This document shows, one piece after another, positions 18,198-26,151 of a stretch of 64,000 bases of DNA. Location of the stretch: contig NZ_CP136423.1 of assembly GCF_034356035.1 (NCBI RefSeq), positions 1,364,001 through 1,428,000 of the forward strand. The letters are read 5' to 3'. Position numbers and translations under genes: made by a program. The notes beneath the pieces are model-generated. The model had not been told where the DNA came from. It ran no database searches and saw nothing but the letters and a program-made list of their open reading frames with translations. Position 1 is the first letter of the stretch, and the number at the start of each line of letters is the position of its first letter. This DNA comes from Blautia hydrogenotrophica DSM 10507. Lineage in GTDB: Bacteria; Bacillota; Clostridia; Lachnospirales; Lachnospiraceae.

Positions 18198-19505
18198 CTA
18201 GTTTATCGAACCGTAAACTTGGCCTGCCTGTAGGTCAACTCCTTTGGAATGTGCCAGTTCGCTAACTGTCACCAATTCATATCCTTGTTTTATTAACTCA
18301 GGAATGAGAATTTCGGCTGCCGCCACTGAGTTTTCATAAATATCATGCATTAAAATGATGTCTCCATCTTGAACATTTTCAAAGACGTTTTTAACGGTGG
18401 CTTGTGTGTCGAGAGTTTCCCAGTCTAACGTATCCAAAGACCAGAGTATAAGTGGATAATTCACGTTGCTTTGGACGGCCTCATTGACAGAACCGTAAGG
18501 GGGACGTACCAAACTAGATCCGTGTCCCAGAAATTCATTTAATCCGTAATTCATATCCTCTACCTGGTCGGAGATTTCGTCTGAACTTAAGGAAGTCAAG
18601 TCTTTATGGGAATAAGTATGGTTCCCAAGCTCACAGCCTAATTTTTCCATTCGGTTGACCGTGTCGGGAAAATCAGACACATTGGTACCGACCATGAAAA
18701 AAGTTGCCTTTGCATTGTTTTTTTCCAGAGCGTCCAAAAGTCGGTCGGTGTATATACCGGGGCCATCGTCAAAAGTAAGAGCGACCTGTGCCCCTTTGGG
18801 AGCTTTGTCCATGGTGACCGTGTTGGAGTTCTCTGTTTTTTTCTGCTTTGGTGTATTACGGGGAGACTTTTTTTTCGTGGCTTTTTTAACAGCTCTATTT
18901 TCGCTTTTTGTCTTTTCAGAAGGTTTCAAAGGGTTTAAAGAGTTCTGAAGTTCTATCTGTGCATAGCTGCTTTTGGCCTTTTCGGTTCTTGAAGCGTCAG
19001 TGTCAAGGCTGCCGTCGTCGCGCAGATAGTAAGATTTGCCATCCAAGTTTATCCAGCCAGTCTGCATAATTCCATCATCGTCCAGATAGTAACGGGTGTT
19101 TTTTACTTTGATCCAACCAGTTTTCATGACTCCTTTTTTATTAAAATAATAAGTGTTAGAACCGATGGTTTTCCAGCCAGTGACTGGTTTTTCGTCCACG
19201 TAGTAGTACCATTGATCTTTTGAGAAAGCCCATTGGCCTGAAATTTCATTTTCTGAGTTTTGCTTTTGGGGGACAGCATCCTCTTCTGTTCTTTCTTGGG
19301 AGATTTTTTGGGATTCCCTCTTTGAAGAGTGCTCATTGCCGGCAGTGTCAGCATCATCGGCTACGATAATATCCGGCAGGGTATCCTGATTTGATTTTGG
19401 TTCCACGGCAGAGCTTGACTGTGTGAATATCGTGCCGAAAGCTAAGCAGAGCAGCACGGTAATCAGAATCAGTACCCGGTTAGTTCGTTTTTTCCGACCT
19501 GGCAC
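18198..19505 (-). CDS. Secreted polysaccharide deacetylase with cell-wall-binding repeats
   Basis: A 435-residue exported protein. It has an N-terminal signal or anchor (RTNRVLILITVLLCLAFGTIF), then a Ser/Glu-rich segment. Three to four choline-binding-like repeats follow (about 88-170: WAFSKDQWYYYVDEKPVTGW, TYYFNKKGVMKTGW, RYYLDDDGIMQTGW, SYYLRDDGSLD), then a Lys-rich linker and a NodB domain (about 236-425). The catalytic motifs are TFDDGP, the zinc-binding HTYSH, RPPYGS and the late LMHD. The family removes acetyl groups from peptidoglycan N-acetylglucosamine or similar glycans, often giving lysozyme resistance. The start is GTG, with AAGGAGGAAAC just upstream on the minus strand. It is monocistronic. 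Confidence 0.92.
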   Translation of the reverse strand: MPGRKKRTNRVLILITVLLCLAFGTIFTQSSSAVEPKSNQDTLPDIIVADDADTAGNEHSSKRESQKISQERTEEDAVPQKQNSENEISGQWAFSKDQWYYYVDEKPVTGWKTIGSNTYYFNKKGVMKTGWIKVKNTRYYLDDDGIMQTGWINLDGKSYYLRDDGSLDTDASRTEKAKSSYAQIELQNSLNPLKPSEKTKSENRAVKKATKKKSPRNTPKQKKTENSNTVTMDKAPKGAQVALTFDDGPGIYTDRLLDALEKNNAKATFFMVGTNVSDFPDTVNRMEKLGCELGNHTYSHKDLTSLSSDEISDQVEDMNYGLNEFLGHGSSLVRPPYGSVNEAVQSNVNYPLILWSLDTLDWETLDTQATVKNVFENVQDGDIILMHDIYENSVAAAEILIPELIKQGYELVTVSELAHSKGVDLQAGQVYGSIN

Positions 19506-19589
19506 TTTGTTTCCTCCTTTTTCTAAAGTGATTTTTCAAGAGTACATGAATCGTTCTCGAAAAGTTAGATACAAGAAATTACGAGAATA

Positions 19590-19617
19590 CAATAATAATA
19601 CAGCGAATTTTGTCAAA
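19590..19617 (-). promoter_or_regulatory. Promoter for the polysaccharide deacetylase gene
   Basis: On the minus strand TTGACA (complement of 19612-19617), a 16-base spacer and TATTGT (complement of 19590-19595) lie 85 bases before the GTG start. The -35 is perfect and the -10 matches four of six. Confidence 0.6.
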
Positions 19618-19652
19618 ACACAATACTGGATGAAAAAGATGGCAGAACGGAT

Positions 19653-19826
19653 GTAACTATTCAGCCATAACAGCTCGGATTAGCTGCTGCGCAGCTTATA
19701 TCGTCGCATATGCGGCGAAATCCTCGCTTATGGCTAAGCGCCATTTGCCTGATAAGAGACAAACGTTTCTGCAAGCAAGCTTGCTCCGGATTTTTGTTCT
19801 TATCAATCGCATGGCTGAATAGTTAC
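19653..19826. repeat. Intergenic structured repeat, family C copy 1
   Basis: A 174-base unit is bounded by a perfect 16-bp inverted repeat, GTAACTATTCAGCCAT (19653-19668) and its complement (19811-19826). Inside are further hairpins: AGCTGC-TGC-GCAGCT near 19682, and GATAAGA with TCTTATC plus ACAAA with TTTGT (19751-19805). There is no open reading frame of note. A partial copy with its inner part inverted lies at 51488-51552. The whole 19506-19958 interval otherwise holds only the deacetylase promoter. Confidence 0.8.
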
Positions 19827-19958
19827 TAACGGATGTTACTTGCTCACGAACTGCAAGTGAATGAATAGTAACAGAACTGTTATGCGGGTGTCAGTGACGG
19901 TAAGACAAATTTTTGACTTTACGTTGCGCATTGGTTCAAAAAATAATATAATAAAAAA

Positions 19959-20747
19959 ATGAGTATGGAAAAGATCAGATTGAATAAATATTTAAGCGAC
20001 GCTGGCGTGTGTTCCCGCAGAGAGGCAGATTCTCTGATACTGCAAGGGCGTGTAACGGTGGACGGCAGAAAGGCTGTGACCGGGGAGAAGGTGTCTGTTG
20101 ACCAACAAATACGGGTGGATAATCGCGAGATCAGACAGGGACAGCCTAAAGTCCTTTTACTTTTGAACAAACCCAGAGGAATTATATGTACGGCGAAAAA
20201 TCAGAAAGATAATATTGTGGATTTTGTGAATTATCCGATTCGTGTCTATCCCGTGGGACGTCTGGATGTGGACTCTCAGGGATTAATTTTACTGACCAAT
20301 CAAGGAGAATTGGTGAATAAAATTATGCGAGCGGGGAATTACCATGAGAAAGAGTATCAGGTTACGGTCGACCATCCTGTCACAAAGGAGTTTTTGTCAA
20401 AGATGGCTAAGGGAGTTCCTATATTGGGAACGGTCACCCGTCCCTGCCAGATTAAAAGAACGGGGGAAAAAAGCTTTCAGATCATTTTGACTCAGGGACT
20501 GAATCGCCAAATAAGACGTATGTGCGAATACTTTGGATATCGGGTGGTGAGACTGAATCGAACTAGGATTATGAATCTGAAACTAGGTAAGCTTCCGGTG
20601 GGAGCGTATAGAGAAGTGACTTCCGAGGAGTGGAGAGAACTTCAAAGATTGCTGGTAGACTCTTCGAGTGTACCGTGCAGAAAAACAGGAGGAATCTATG
20701 GACACAGCAGTGGAGAGAATCAAAGAGCTGGTACAAAAGTTAAATGA
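19959..20747 (+). CDS. rluF: 23S rRNA pseudouridine synthase, RluF/RsuA family
   Basis: A 262-residue enzyme. It has an S4 RNA-binding domain (about 5-50: RLNKYLSDAGVCSRREAD) and a catalytic domain containing GRLDVDSQGLILLTN, with the catalytic Asp near residue 102. Further conserved parts are IMRAGNYHEKEY, GVPILGTVTRP and LNRQIRRMCEYFGY. The last three motifs fit RluF (23S U2604) better than RsuA or RluB. No clear ribosome binding site precedes the ATG at 19959; ATG 19965 is an alternative. The 3' end overlaps the following ligA gene by 50 bases, so they are coupled. Confidence 0.9.
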   Translation: MSMEKIRLNKYLSDAGVCSRREADSLILQGRVTVDGRKAVTGEKVSVDQQIRVDNREIRQGQPKVLLLLNKPRGIICTAKNQKDNIVDFVNYPIRVYPVGRLDVDSQGLILLTNQGELVNKIMRAGNYHEKEYQVTVDHPVTKEFLSKMAKGVPILGTVTRPCQIKRTGEKSFQIILTQGLNRQIRRMCEYFGYRVVRLNRTRIMNLKLGKLPVGAYREVTSEEWRELQRLLVDSSSVPCRKTGGIYGHSSGENQRAGTKVK

Positions 20748-22653
20748 GGCATCGAAGGCTTACTATCAGGAAGACCGGGAGATTATGAGTAACCTAGAGT
20801 ATGATAGGCTTTATGATGAACTGGTAAAGCTAGAGCAGGAGACGAAGGTGATCTTGGCCAATAGTCCCACGGTACAGGTAGGATATCAGGCTCTCGATGA
20901 ATTGCCGAAAGAGACCCATGAGACTCCGATGCTATCGTTGGATAAGACGAAGGATATGGAGGAGCTCCGAGAGTTTATTGGAGATCACAGGTCTCTTTTG
21001 TCTTGGAAATTGGACGGCCTAACAATTGTCTTGACTTATGAGGAGGGAAAGCTGTCAAAGGCAGTGACTAGAGGTAATGGAATCGTCGGTGAGGTTATCA
21101 CGAACAATGCGAGAGTATTTCAAAATATTCCGCTTACTATTCCCTATAAAGGGAAGTTGGTTCTGAGGGGAGAAGCGGTTATCACGTATTCAGATTTTGA
21201 GAGAATCAACGCCTCCATCGCACAGATAGAGGCTCGCTATAAAAATCCGAGGAATCTTTGCAGCGGTTCTGTGCGCCAGCTGAGCAATGAAATTACAGCA
21301 AAGAGAAATGTGCAGTTTTTGGCGTTTGCCTTGGTGAGCGCTCAAGACGTGGATTTTCGAAATTCCAGAGATTTTCAAATGAGATGGCTAAAATCCCAGG
21401 GATTTGATGTAGTGGAATATCGGATTGTCACCTCAGAGAATTTAGAGGAGTCTGTTCAATATTTTTCAGAAGCGGTTGAGCGGAATGACTTTCCTTCCGA
21501 CGGACTGGTTGCAATTTACGATGATATTGCTTACGGGGATTCCTTGGGGAGTACCTCAAAGTTCCCCAGAAACTCCTATGCTTTTAAATGGGCGGATGAG
21601 ACGAAAGAGACGGTTTTAAAGGAGATGGAATGGAGCCCTTCTAGAACAGGTCTGATTAATCCAGTGGCGATTTTTGAGCCTGTGGAGTTGGAGGGGACGA
21701 CAGTGAGCAGAGCAAGTGTCCACAATATCAGTATTTTAAAGGAGCTGCAACTAGGCATCGGAGATCACATTCAGGTGTACAAAGCGAACATGATTATTCC
21801 GCAGATCGCAGAGAATCTCACAAGGAGCGGAAATCTGACCATTCCAGATGCCTGTCCGGTCTGCGGTCAGGAAGCCAGAGTGATCAAAGAAAATGAAGTG
21901 GAATCCTTGTACTGTATGAATCCCCAGTGTCAGGCAAAGCGAATTAAAGCATTTACACTGTTTGTGAGCCGGGATGCGATGAATGTGGAAGGACTTTCTG
22001 AGGCTACTTTGGAGAAGCTGATTGCCAGAGGGTTCATTCATGATTTTGGAGATATTTTTGAACTGGAACGCTATAGGGAACAGATCACGGAGATGGAAGG
22101 ACTAGGAGAGAAATCCTTTGACAATTTGGTGTCCAGTATCGAGAAAGCGAGAGATACTACGCTTCCAAAGATGATATATAGCCTCGGAATTCCCAACATA
22201 GGTCTGGCCAACGCCAAGGTAATCTGTCGTCACTTTGACTATGACTTGGAGCGATTGAAGAATGCCTCGGAGGACGAAGTCAGCGGGATCGATGGAATTG
22301 GCCCTGTGATCGCTAAAAATTTGGTTCGATTTTTGGAAAATGAGGAAAATCAGAAAAAATTGGAACATCTTGTGAGTCATCTGCGCCTCGAGAAACCTGC
22401 GGAGACGCTGAAAAAATCGCTGGAAGGACTGAATTTCGTGATTACCGGAAGTGTGGAGCATTTTCCCAACAGAAATGCGGTGAAGGAGGCTATAGAGGAG
22501 CAGGGAGGCAAGGTGACCGGGACAGTTACCTCTAAGACGAGTTATCTGATTAACAATGATACAGCGTCTAGTTCGTCTAAAAATAAGAAAGCGAAAGCAT
22601 TGGGAGTACCTATCATCTCGGAGGAAGAGTTCTTAGAGATGCTGAATCCGTAA
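20698..22653 (+). CDS. ligA: NAD-dependent DNA ligase, divergent LigA
   Basis: Seals nicks using NAD+. About 651 residues. The Ia region is YYQEDREIMSNLEYDRLYDELV, the adenylation motif is WKLDGLT (Lys near 104), with TRGNGIVGE and KNPRNLCSGSVRQL. The OB fold is followed by a Cys4 zinc site (CPVCGQ and YCMNPQC, about 385-410), HhH repeats (440-570) and a BRCT domain (about 578-650). The Ia region lacks the usual P-x-I-x-D-x-EYD wording and the lysine motif reads KLDG. This resembles the second, divergent LigA type seen in some Lachnospiraceae. The start at 20698 is set by AGGAGG at 20687-20692; it overlaps rluF. Confidence 0.93.
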   Translation: MDTAVERIKELVQKLNEASKAYYQEDREIMSNLEYDRLYDELVKLEQETKVILANSPTVQVGYQALDELPKETHETPMLSLDKTKDMEELREFIGDHRSLLSWKLDGLTIVLTYEEGKLSKAVTRGNGIVGEVITNNARVFQNIPLTIPYKGKLVLRGEAVITYSDFERINASIAQIEARYKNPRNLCSGSVRQLSNEITAKRNVQFLAFALVSAQDVDFRNSRDFQMRWLKSQGFDVVEYRIVTSENLEESVQYFSEAVERNDFPSDGLVAIYDDIAYGDSLGSTSKFPRNSYAFKWADETKETVLKEMEWSPSRTGLINPVAIFEPVELEGTTVSRASVHNISILKELQLGIGDHIQVYKANMIIPQIAENLTRSGNLTIPDACPVCGQEARVIKENEVESLYCMNPQCQAKRIKAFTLFVSRDAMNVEGLSEATLEKLIARGFIHDFGDIFELERYREQITEMEGLGEKSFDNLVSSIEKARDTTLPKMIYSLGIPNIGLANAKVICRHFDYDLERLKNASEDEVSGIDGIGPVIAKNLVRFLENEENQKKLEHLVSHLRLEKPAETLKKSLEGLNFVITGSVEHFPNRNAVKEAIEEQGGKVTGTVTSKTSYLINNDTASSSSKNKKAKALGVPIISEEEFLEMLNP

Positions 22654-22681
22654 CAGGAGCCTGAAAAAATAAAAGTAAATC

Positions 22682-22711
22682 TTGTCAATGACAGGCTTAT
22701 GGGAGTAAAAT
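22682..22711 (+). promoter_or_regulatory. Candidate promoter for metA
   Basis: TTGTCA (22682-22687), an 18-base spacer and TAAAAT (22706-22711) lie 86 bases upstream of metA. No S-box/SAM riboswitch or T-box signature was recognised in the leader. Confidence 0.5.
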
Positions 22712-22796
22712 GAGACATAACTGTTACAGGTAGGAGAATGGACGAAAGCTTGTAGCTAAACAGAATATACAAAAAAGGAAAAGGACAGGAGAAAGT

Positions 22797-23741
22797 ATGC
22801 CAATTAAGATACAGAGTGATCTCCCAGTTAAGGAGATCTTAGAGAGAGAAAATATATTTGTGATGGATGAAAAGCGGGCGGTGCACCAGGATGTGCGACC
22901 AATTCAGATTTTGATTTTGAATTTGATGCCTTTAAAGGAGGAGACGGAATTGCAGCTTCTGCGCTCTCTGTCCAACACACCTCTTCAGGTGGATGTGACT
23001 TTTATGACAGTGGAGAGCCATGAGTCCAAAAATACGTCCATGAGCCATCTCAATAAATTTTATGAGACATTTCAGACGATTAAGGACCGTAGATTTGACG
23101 GTATGATTATAACAGGAGCGCCTGTAGAACAGATGGAGTTTGAGAAAGTAGACTATTGGGAGGAGCTCAAGGAGATTATGGAATGGACGAATAACAGTGT
23201 CACTTCCACAATATACCTTTGCTGGGCGGCCCAGGCGGGTCTCTATTACCACTATGGACTTCAGAAAAGGCCGCTGGAAAAAAAGATGTTTGGCCTGTTC
23301 TGGCACAGGGTGTCAAATCGAAAAATTCCTCTGGTCAGAGGATTTGACGATATGTTTTTGGCACCTCATTCCCGTCATACAGAAGTACCCATGGAGGAAA
23401 TACGCAAATGTAAGGAACTAACTGTCTTGGCAGAATCGGAGGAAGCAGGTCTGTTTTTGGCCATGGCGGAAGAGGGACGAAAGATTTTTGTGATGGGTCA
23501 TCCAGAGTATGATCGTGTGACTTTAGATGGGGAATACAAAAGAGATGTGGAGAAGGGGCTGCCTATAGAGTTGCCGAAAAATTATTATCAGAATGATGAT
23601 CCGCAGATTAAACCGTTGCTGATGTGGAGGGCACATGCGAATAATCTGTATACGAACTGGCTGAATTATTATGTGTATCAGATAACACCTTATGATCTGC
23701 ATGGAACTCCAGACTTTGCGAAAGGATTTACCAGGGATTGA
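22797..23741 (+). CDS. metA: Homoserine O-acyltransferase (MetA)
   Basis: Activates homoserine for methionine synthesis. The 314-residue length and motifs are typical: ILNLMPLKEETELQLLR, the nucleophile in YLCWAAQAG (Cys142) and the catalytic MGHPEYDR (His235, Glu237). Acetyl- or succinyl-CoA specificity depends on a single residue near position 111. The segment here (TGAPVEQMEFEKV) has Glu in that neighbourhood, which would favour acetyl transfer, but I treat that as tentative. GGACAGGAGAAAG precedes the ATG. It is a single-gene unit with a promoter candidate upstream. Confidence 0.95.
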   Translation: MPIKIQSDLPVKEILERENIFVMDEKRAVHQDVRPIQILILNLMPLKEETELQLLRSLSNTPLQVDVTFMTVESHESKNTSMSHLNKFYETFQTIKDRRFDGMIITGAPVEQMEFEKVDYWEELKEIMEWTNNSVTSTIYLCWAAQAGLYYHYGLQKRPLEKKMFGLFWHRVSNRKIPLVRGFDDMFLAPHSRHTEVPMEEIRKCKELTVLAESEEAGLFLAMAEEGRKIFVMGHPEYDRVTLDGEYKRDVEKGLPIELPKNYYQNDDPQIKPLLMWRAHANNLYTNWLNYYVYQITPYDLHGTPDFAKGFTRD

Positions 23742-23779
23742 GATTCATGCTGGAGAGATACCCTCAGTGGATAAGGGCG

Positions 23780-23854
23780 TTGCACAATTTTTGAACTTTC
23801 ACTTTTGAGATGCCTCGTATGCAATAGGTTCGGGAGAGTTCTGAGGTTGTGCAA
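23780..23854 (+). promoter_or_regulatory. Candidate structured leader of the amino-acid dehydrogenase operon
   Basis: Outer arms TTGCACAA (23780-23787) and TTGTGCAA (23847-23854) are perfectly complementary, and each is followed by five T. An inner pair GAACT (23793-23797) with AGTTC (23837-23841) can stack on them, with a further short helix around CTCG and CGGG. It matches no riboswitch class that I recognise. It could also be the metA terminator. Confidence 0.35.
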
Positions 23855-23916
23855 TTTTTAAATACAATAATAGCCATAGAATCTATACAAAAGTTGAAAA
23901 GAGAGGATACAAAGCG

Positions 23917-24246
23917 ATGAGAGTGGAGAAGCACCCTATTTTGGGAGATCTTCCAGATCAAAAAAGAGTAACGCTGTATTACAATGGACAGCCGTTAGAG
24001 GCCTATGAAGGAGAACCGGTGGCATCTGCATTGATGAATGCGGGAATTCGTGTATTCCGCACAACGGCACGCAGAAAAGAGCCCAGAGGTATCTTTTGTG
24101 CTATAGGGCGGTGCACAGACTGTATGATGATTGTGGATGGAGTTCCCAATACCAGAACCTGTGTCACTTATGTGCGAGATGGAATGCGGGTGGAGAAGCA
24201 GGAGGGTCTTTCTGCCTTAAAGATTGAGGGGGAGGGCGAAAGATGA
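23917..24246 (+). CDS. (2Fe-2S) ferredoxin-like small subunit of a split amino/imino-acid dehydrogenase
   Basis: A 109-residue protein matching the N-terminal ferredoxin-like module of sarcosine oxidase alpha, HcnA and octopine/hydroxyproline dehydrogenase gamma subunits. The fold begins RVTLYYNGQPLEAYEGEPVASAL and carries FCAIGRCTDCMMIVDG with NTRTCVTYV, giving the plant-type [2Fe-2S] cysteines. It would pass electrons between the flavoproteins and an acceptor in the cytoplasm. AGAGAGGATAC precedes the ATG. The stop overlaps the next gene's ATG (ATGA), the first of several overlaps in this operon. Confidence 0.85.
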   Translation: MRVEKHPILGDLPDQKRVTLYYNGQPLEAYEGEPVASALMNAGIRVFRTTARRKEPRGIFCAIGRCTDCMMIVDGVPNTRTCVTYVRDGMRVEKQEGLSALKIEGEGER

Positions 24247-25361
24247 GACAGATTACGACGGATGTGGCGGTGATTGGGGCTGGTCCAGCCGGTTTGTCAG
24301 CGGCATATCAGGCGGCTCGTGCCGGTGCCAAAGTGACTCTGATTGATGAAAATAAACGTCCGGGAGGTCAGCTGTTTAAGCAGATTCACAAGTTTTTTGG
24401 GTCCAAAGAGCACCATGCCGGTGTGAGGGGCTATTTCATTGGAGAAGAGTTGCTGTGCCAGGTCCGAGACAGTGGAGCGGATGTAATGCTGGATAGCTTG
24501 GTCTATGGTCTTTTGCCGGACAAAAGCATGGGTGTTGTTCATGAGGGAAGAAACTATTCGGTGAGCGCGAAAAAGATCATTATTGCCAGCGGGGCCAAAG
24601 AAAACTATATGGCATTTCCAGGTAGTACGATGCCTGGGGTCATGGGAGCCGGGGCAGCTCAGACCATGGTCAATGTAAACCGTGTGCTTCCAGGAAAAAG
24701 GATTCTTATGGTCGGTTCTGGAAATGTGGGACTGATTGTCTCGTATCAGCTGATGCAGGCAGGAGCTGAGGTGGTGGCTCTCGTGGAGGGAGCTCCTAAG
24801 ATCGGGGGTTATGGAGTTCATGCAGGAAAAATCAGGCGGGCAGGTGTTCCTATTTATGTGGGACATACCATTAAGCGTGTCTATGGCCAGGAAGAGGTAG
24901 AAGGTGTGGAGATCGCGGCTGTTGATGAGAAGTGGAATTTAATCGAGGGGACAGAGAAAAATTTTCAAGTGGATACCGTCTGTCTTGCGGTAGGATTAAA
25001 TCCAATGACAGAACTTGCCTGGATGGTCGGCTGTAAATTTGATTTCATTCCGGCCTTCGGTGGCCACGTTCCCCTTCACGATTCCAATATGGAGACAACT
25101 GTAGAGGGGGTGTACGTGGCGGGAGATATCACTGGTGTCGAGGAGGCTTCCTCAGCGATGGAAGAGGGAAACATGGCAGGAGTCTGTGCAGCCTGGGCTT
25201 TGGGATATCTTAGTCAGGAAGAAGCACAGGAGAAAAAAGAACAGATACAGAGAAGGCTAAATACACTGCGCTCTGGGGTCTTTGGGGAGAGACGAAGGGC
25301 ATCTAAGGAAAAACAGCTGGAAGACATGCGTATTTATAGAGAAGGAGGGAACGTGCTGTGA
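24243..25361 (+). CDS. NAD(P)/FAD-dependent oxidoreductase, HcnB/sarcosine oxidase alpha-like
   Basis: A 372-residue flavoprotein with an N-terminal FAD-binding Rossmann motif (VAVIGAGPAGLSAAYQAA, about 8-25), GGQLFKQIHKFFG after the first fold, a second dinucleotide motif MVGSGNVGLIVSYQL near residue 160, and the FAD motif VYVAGDITGVEEASSA near 290. This matches the alpha subunit of heteromeric amino-acid dehydrogenases (HcnB, OoxA, hydroxyproline dehydrogenase). In an anaerobe the acceptor is more likely NAD(P)+ or ferredoxin than oxygen; that is inference. Overlaps with both neighbours show it is part of one complex. Confidence 0.88.
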   Translation: MRQITTDVAVIGAGPAGLSAAYQAARAGAKVTLIDENKRPGGQLFKQIHKFFGSKEHHAGVRGYFIGEELLCQVRDSGADVMLDSLVYGLLPDKSMGVVHEGRNYSVSAKKIIIASGAKENYMAFPGSTMPGVMGAGAAQTMVNVNRVLPGKRILMVGSGNVGLIVSYQLMQAGAEVVALVEGAPKIGGYGVHAGKIRRAGVPIYVGHTIKRVYGQEEVEGVEIAAVDEKWNLIEGTEKNFQVDTVCLAVGLNPMTELAWMVGCKFDFIPAFGGHVPLHDSNMETTVEGVYVAGDITGVEEASSAMEEGNMAGVCAAWALGYLSQEEAQEKKEQIQRRLNTLRSGVFGERRRASKEKQLEDMRIYREGGNVL

Positions 25362-25879
25362 GAGAAGGAGTTGTGTACACTGGAATCCCCTCCCAGGAGG
25401 AGCTGCAAAGCGCACCGGGGGTTCCCTCCCAGAAACGAATGAAAGAAGGCCGCGTGGCGGTAATTGAATGTGTGCAGGAGATTCCATGCAATCCCTGTGA
25501 GAGTGCCTGTAGGTTTCACGCGATACATATCGGAGAGCAGATCACAAATCTTCCCTGTATAGAAGAAGAGAAATGTACGGGTTGCGGCCTATGTGTGGCA
25601 GCCTGTCCAGGTTTGGCGATTACGATTGTAGATAAGAGCTACAGTGAGGAAGAAGGTACGATTGACTTTCCATTTGAATATTTGCCTTTGCCGAAAGAGG
25701 GAGACTGGGTGAAAGCAGTTAACCGCGGCGGAGAAGTGGTCTGTGACGCGAGGGTTCTGAAAGTGAGACAACAGAAGGCCTATCAGGGGACAACGGTGAT
25801 TAGCATCGCAGTGCCCATGGAATATGTGGATGAAGTCAGAAGCATTCAGAGGCTTAGGGCCAAACAGGAGGGGGAATGA
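25358..25879 (+). CDS. 4Fe-4S ferredoxin-type electron-transfer protein
   Basis: A 173-residue iron-sulfur protein. A first Cys group (ECVQEIPCNPCESACRFHAI, about 31-50) and a second canonical CTGCGLCVAACPG (about 70-82) could bind one or two [4Fe-4S] clusters. The C-terminal 80 residues carry no cluster motif. It begins with GTG overlapping the preceding stop. A stand-alone ferredoxin module of this kind is not part of the classical aerobic HcnABC enzyme and suggests ferredoxin-linked electron flow here. Confidence 0.82.
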   Translation: MREGVVYTGIPSQEELQSAPGVPSQKRMKEGRVAVIECVQEIPCNPCESACRFHAIHIGEQITNLPCIEEEKCTGCGLCVAACPGLAITIVDKSYSEEEGTIDFPFEYLPLPKEGDWVKAVNRGGEVVCDARVLKVRQQKAYQGTTVISIAVPMEYVDEVRSIQRLRAKQEGE

Positions 25880-26151
25880 TGGAAAATGACATTATTATTT
25901 GCCGTTGCCAGGAAGTGACCAGGCAAGAAATCTTGGATGCTATCGAGCAAGGGGCAACGACAGTGGACGGGGTGAAGAGAAGGACACGTGCCGGAATGGG
26001 ACTGTGTCAGGGAAAGACCTGTGAGCGGCTGGTGGCCAAGATTATTTCTCAGGAGACTGGAATTCCTATGGAACAGATTTTGCCGCAGACCAAAAGAATG
26101 CCGGTCAGACCAGTGAAGATTGGTATCCTTGGAGGTAGCGAAGATGAATAG
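25876..26151 (+). CDS. BFD-like (2Fe-2S)-binding protein
   Basis: A 91-residue protein with the BFD-type [2Fe-2S] pattern: CRC near residue 9 and GLCQGKTC near residue 42, with the conserved VKRRTRAGMG stretch. In fused enzymes this domain sits at the C-terminus of the alpha or HcnB-like subunit; here it is a separate gene. ATG 25876 overlaps the previous stop, and ATG 25879 is an equally plausible start. The end overlaps the start of the DAO-type gene. Confidence 0.87.
   Translation: MMENDIIICRCQEVTRQEILDAIEQGATTVDGVKRRTRAGMGLCQGKTCERLVAKIISQETGIPMEQILPQTKRMPVRPVKIGILGGSEDE

Noticed and set aside
22712..22796. SAM riboswitch or T-box before metA
   Set aside because: The 85-base leader is too short and lacks the S-box and T-box signature bases.
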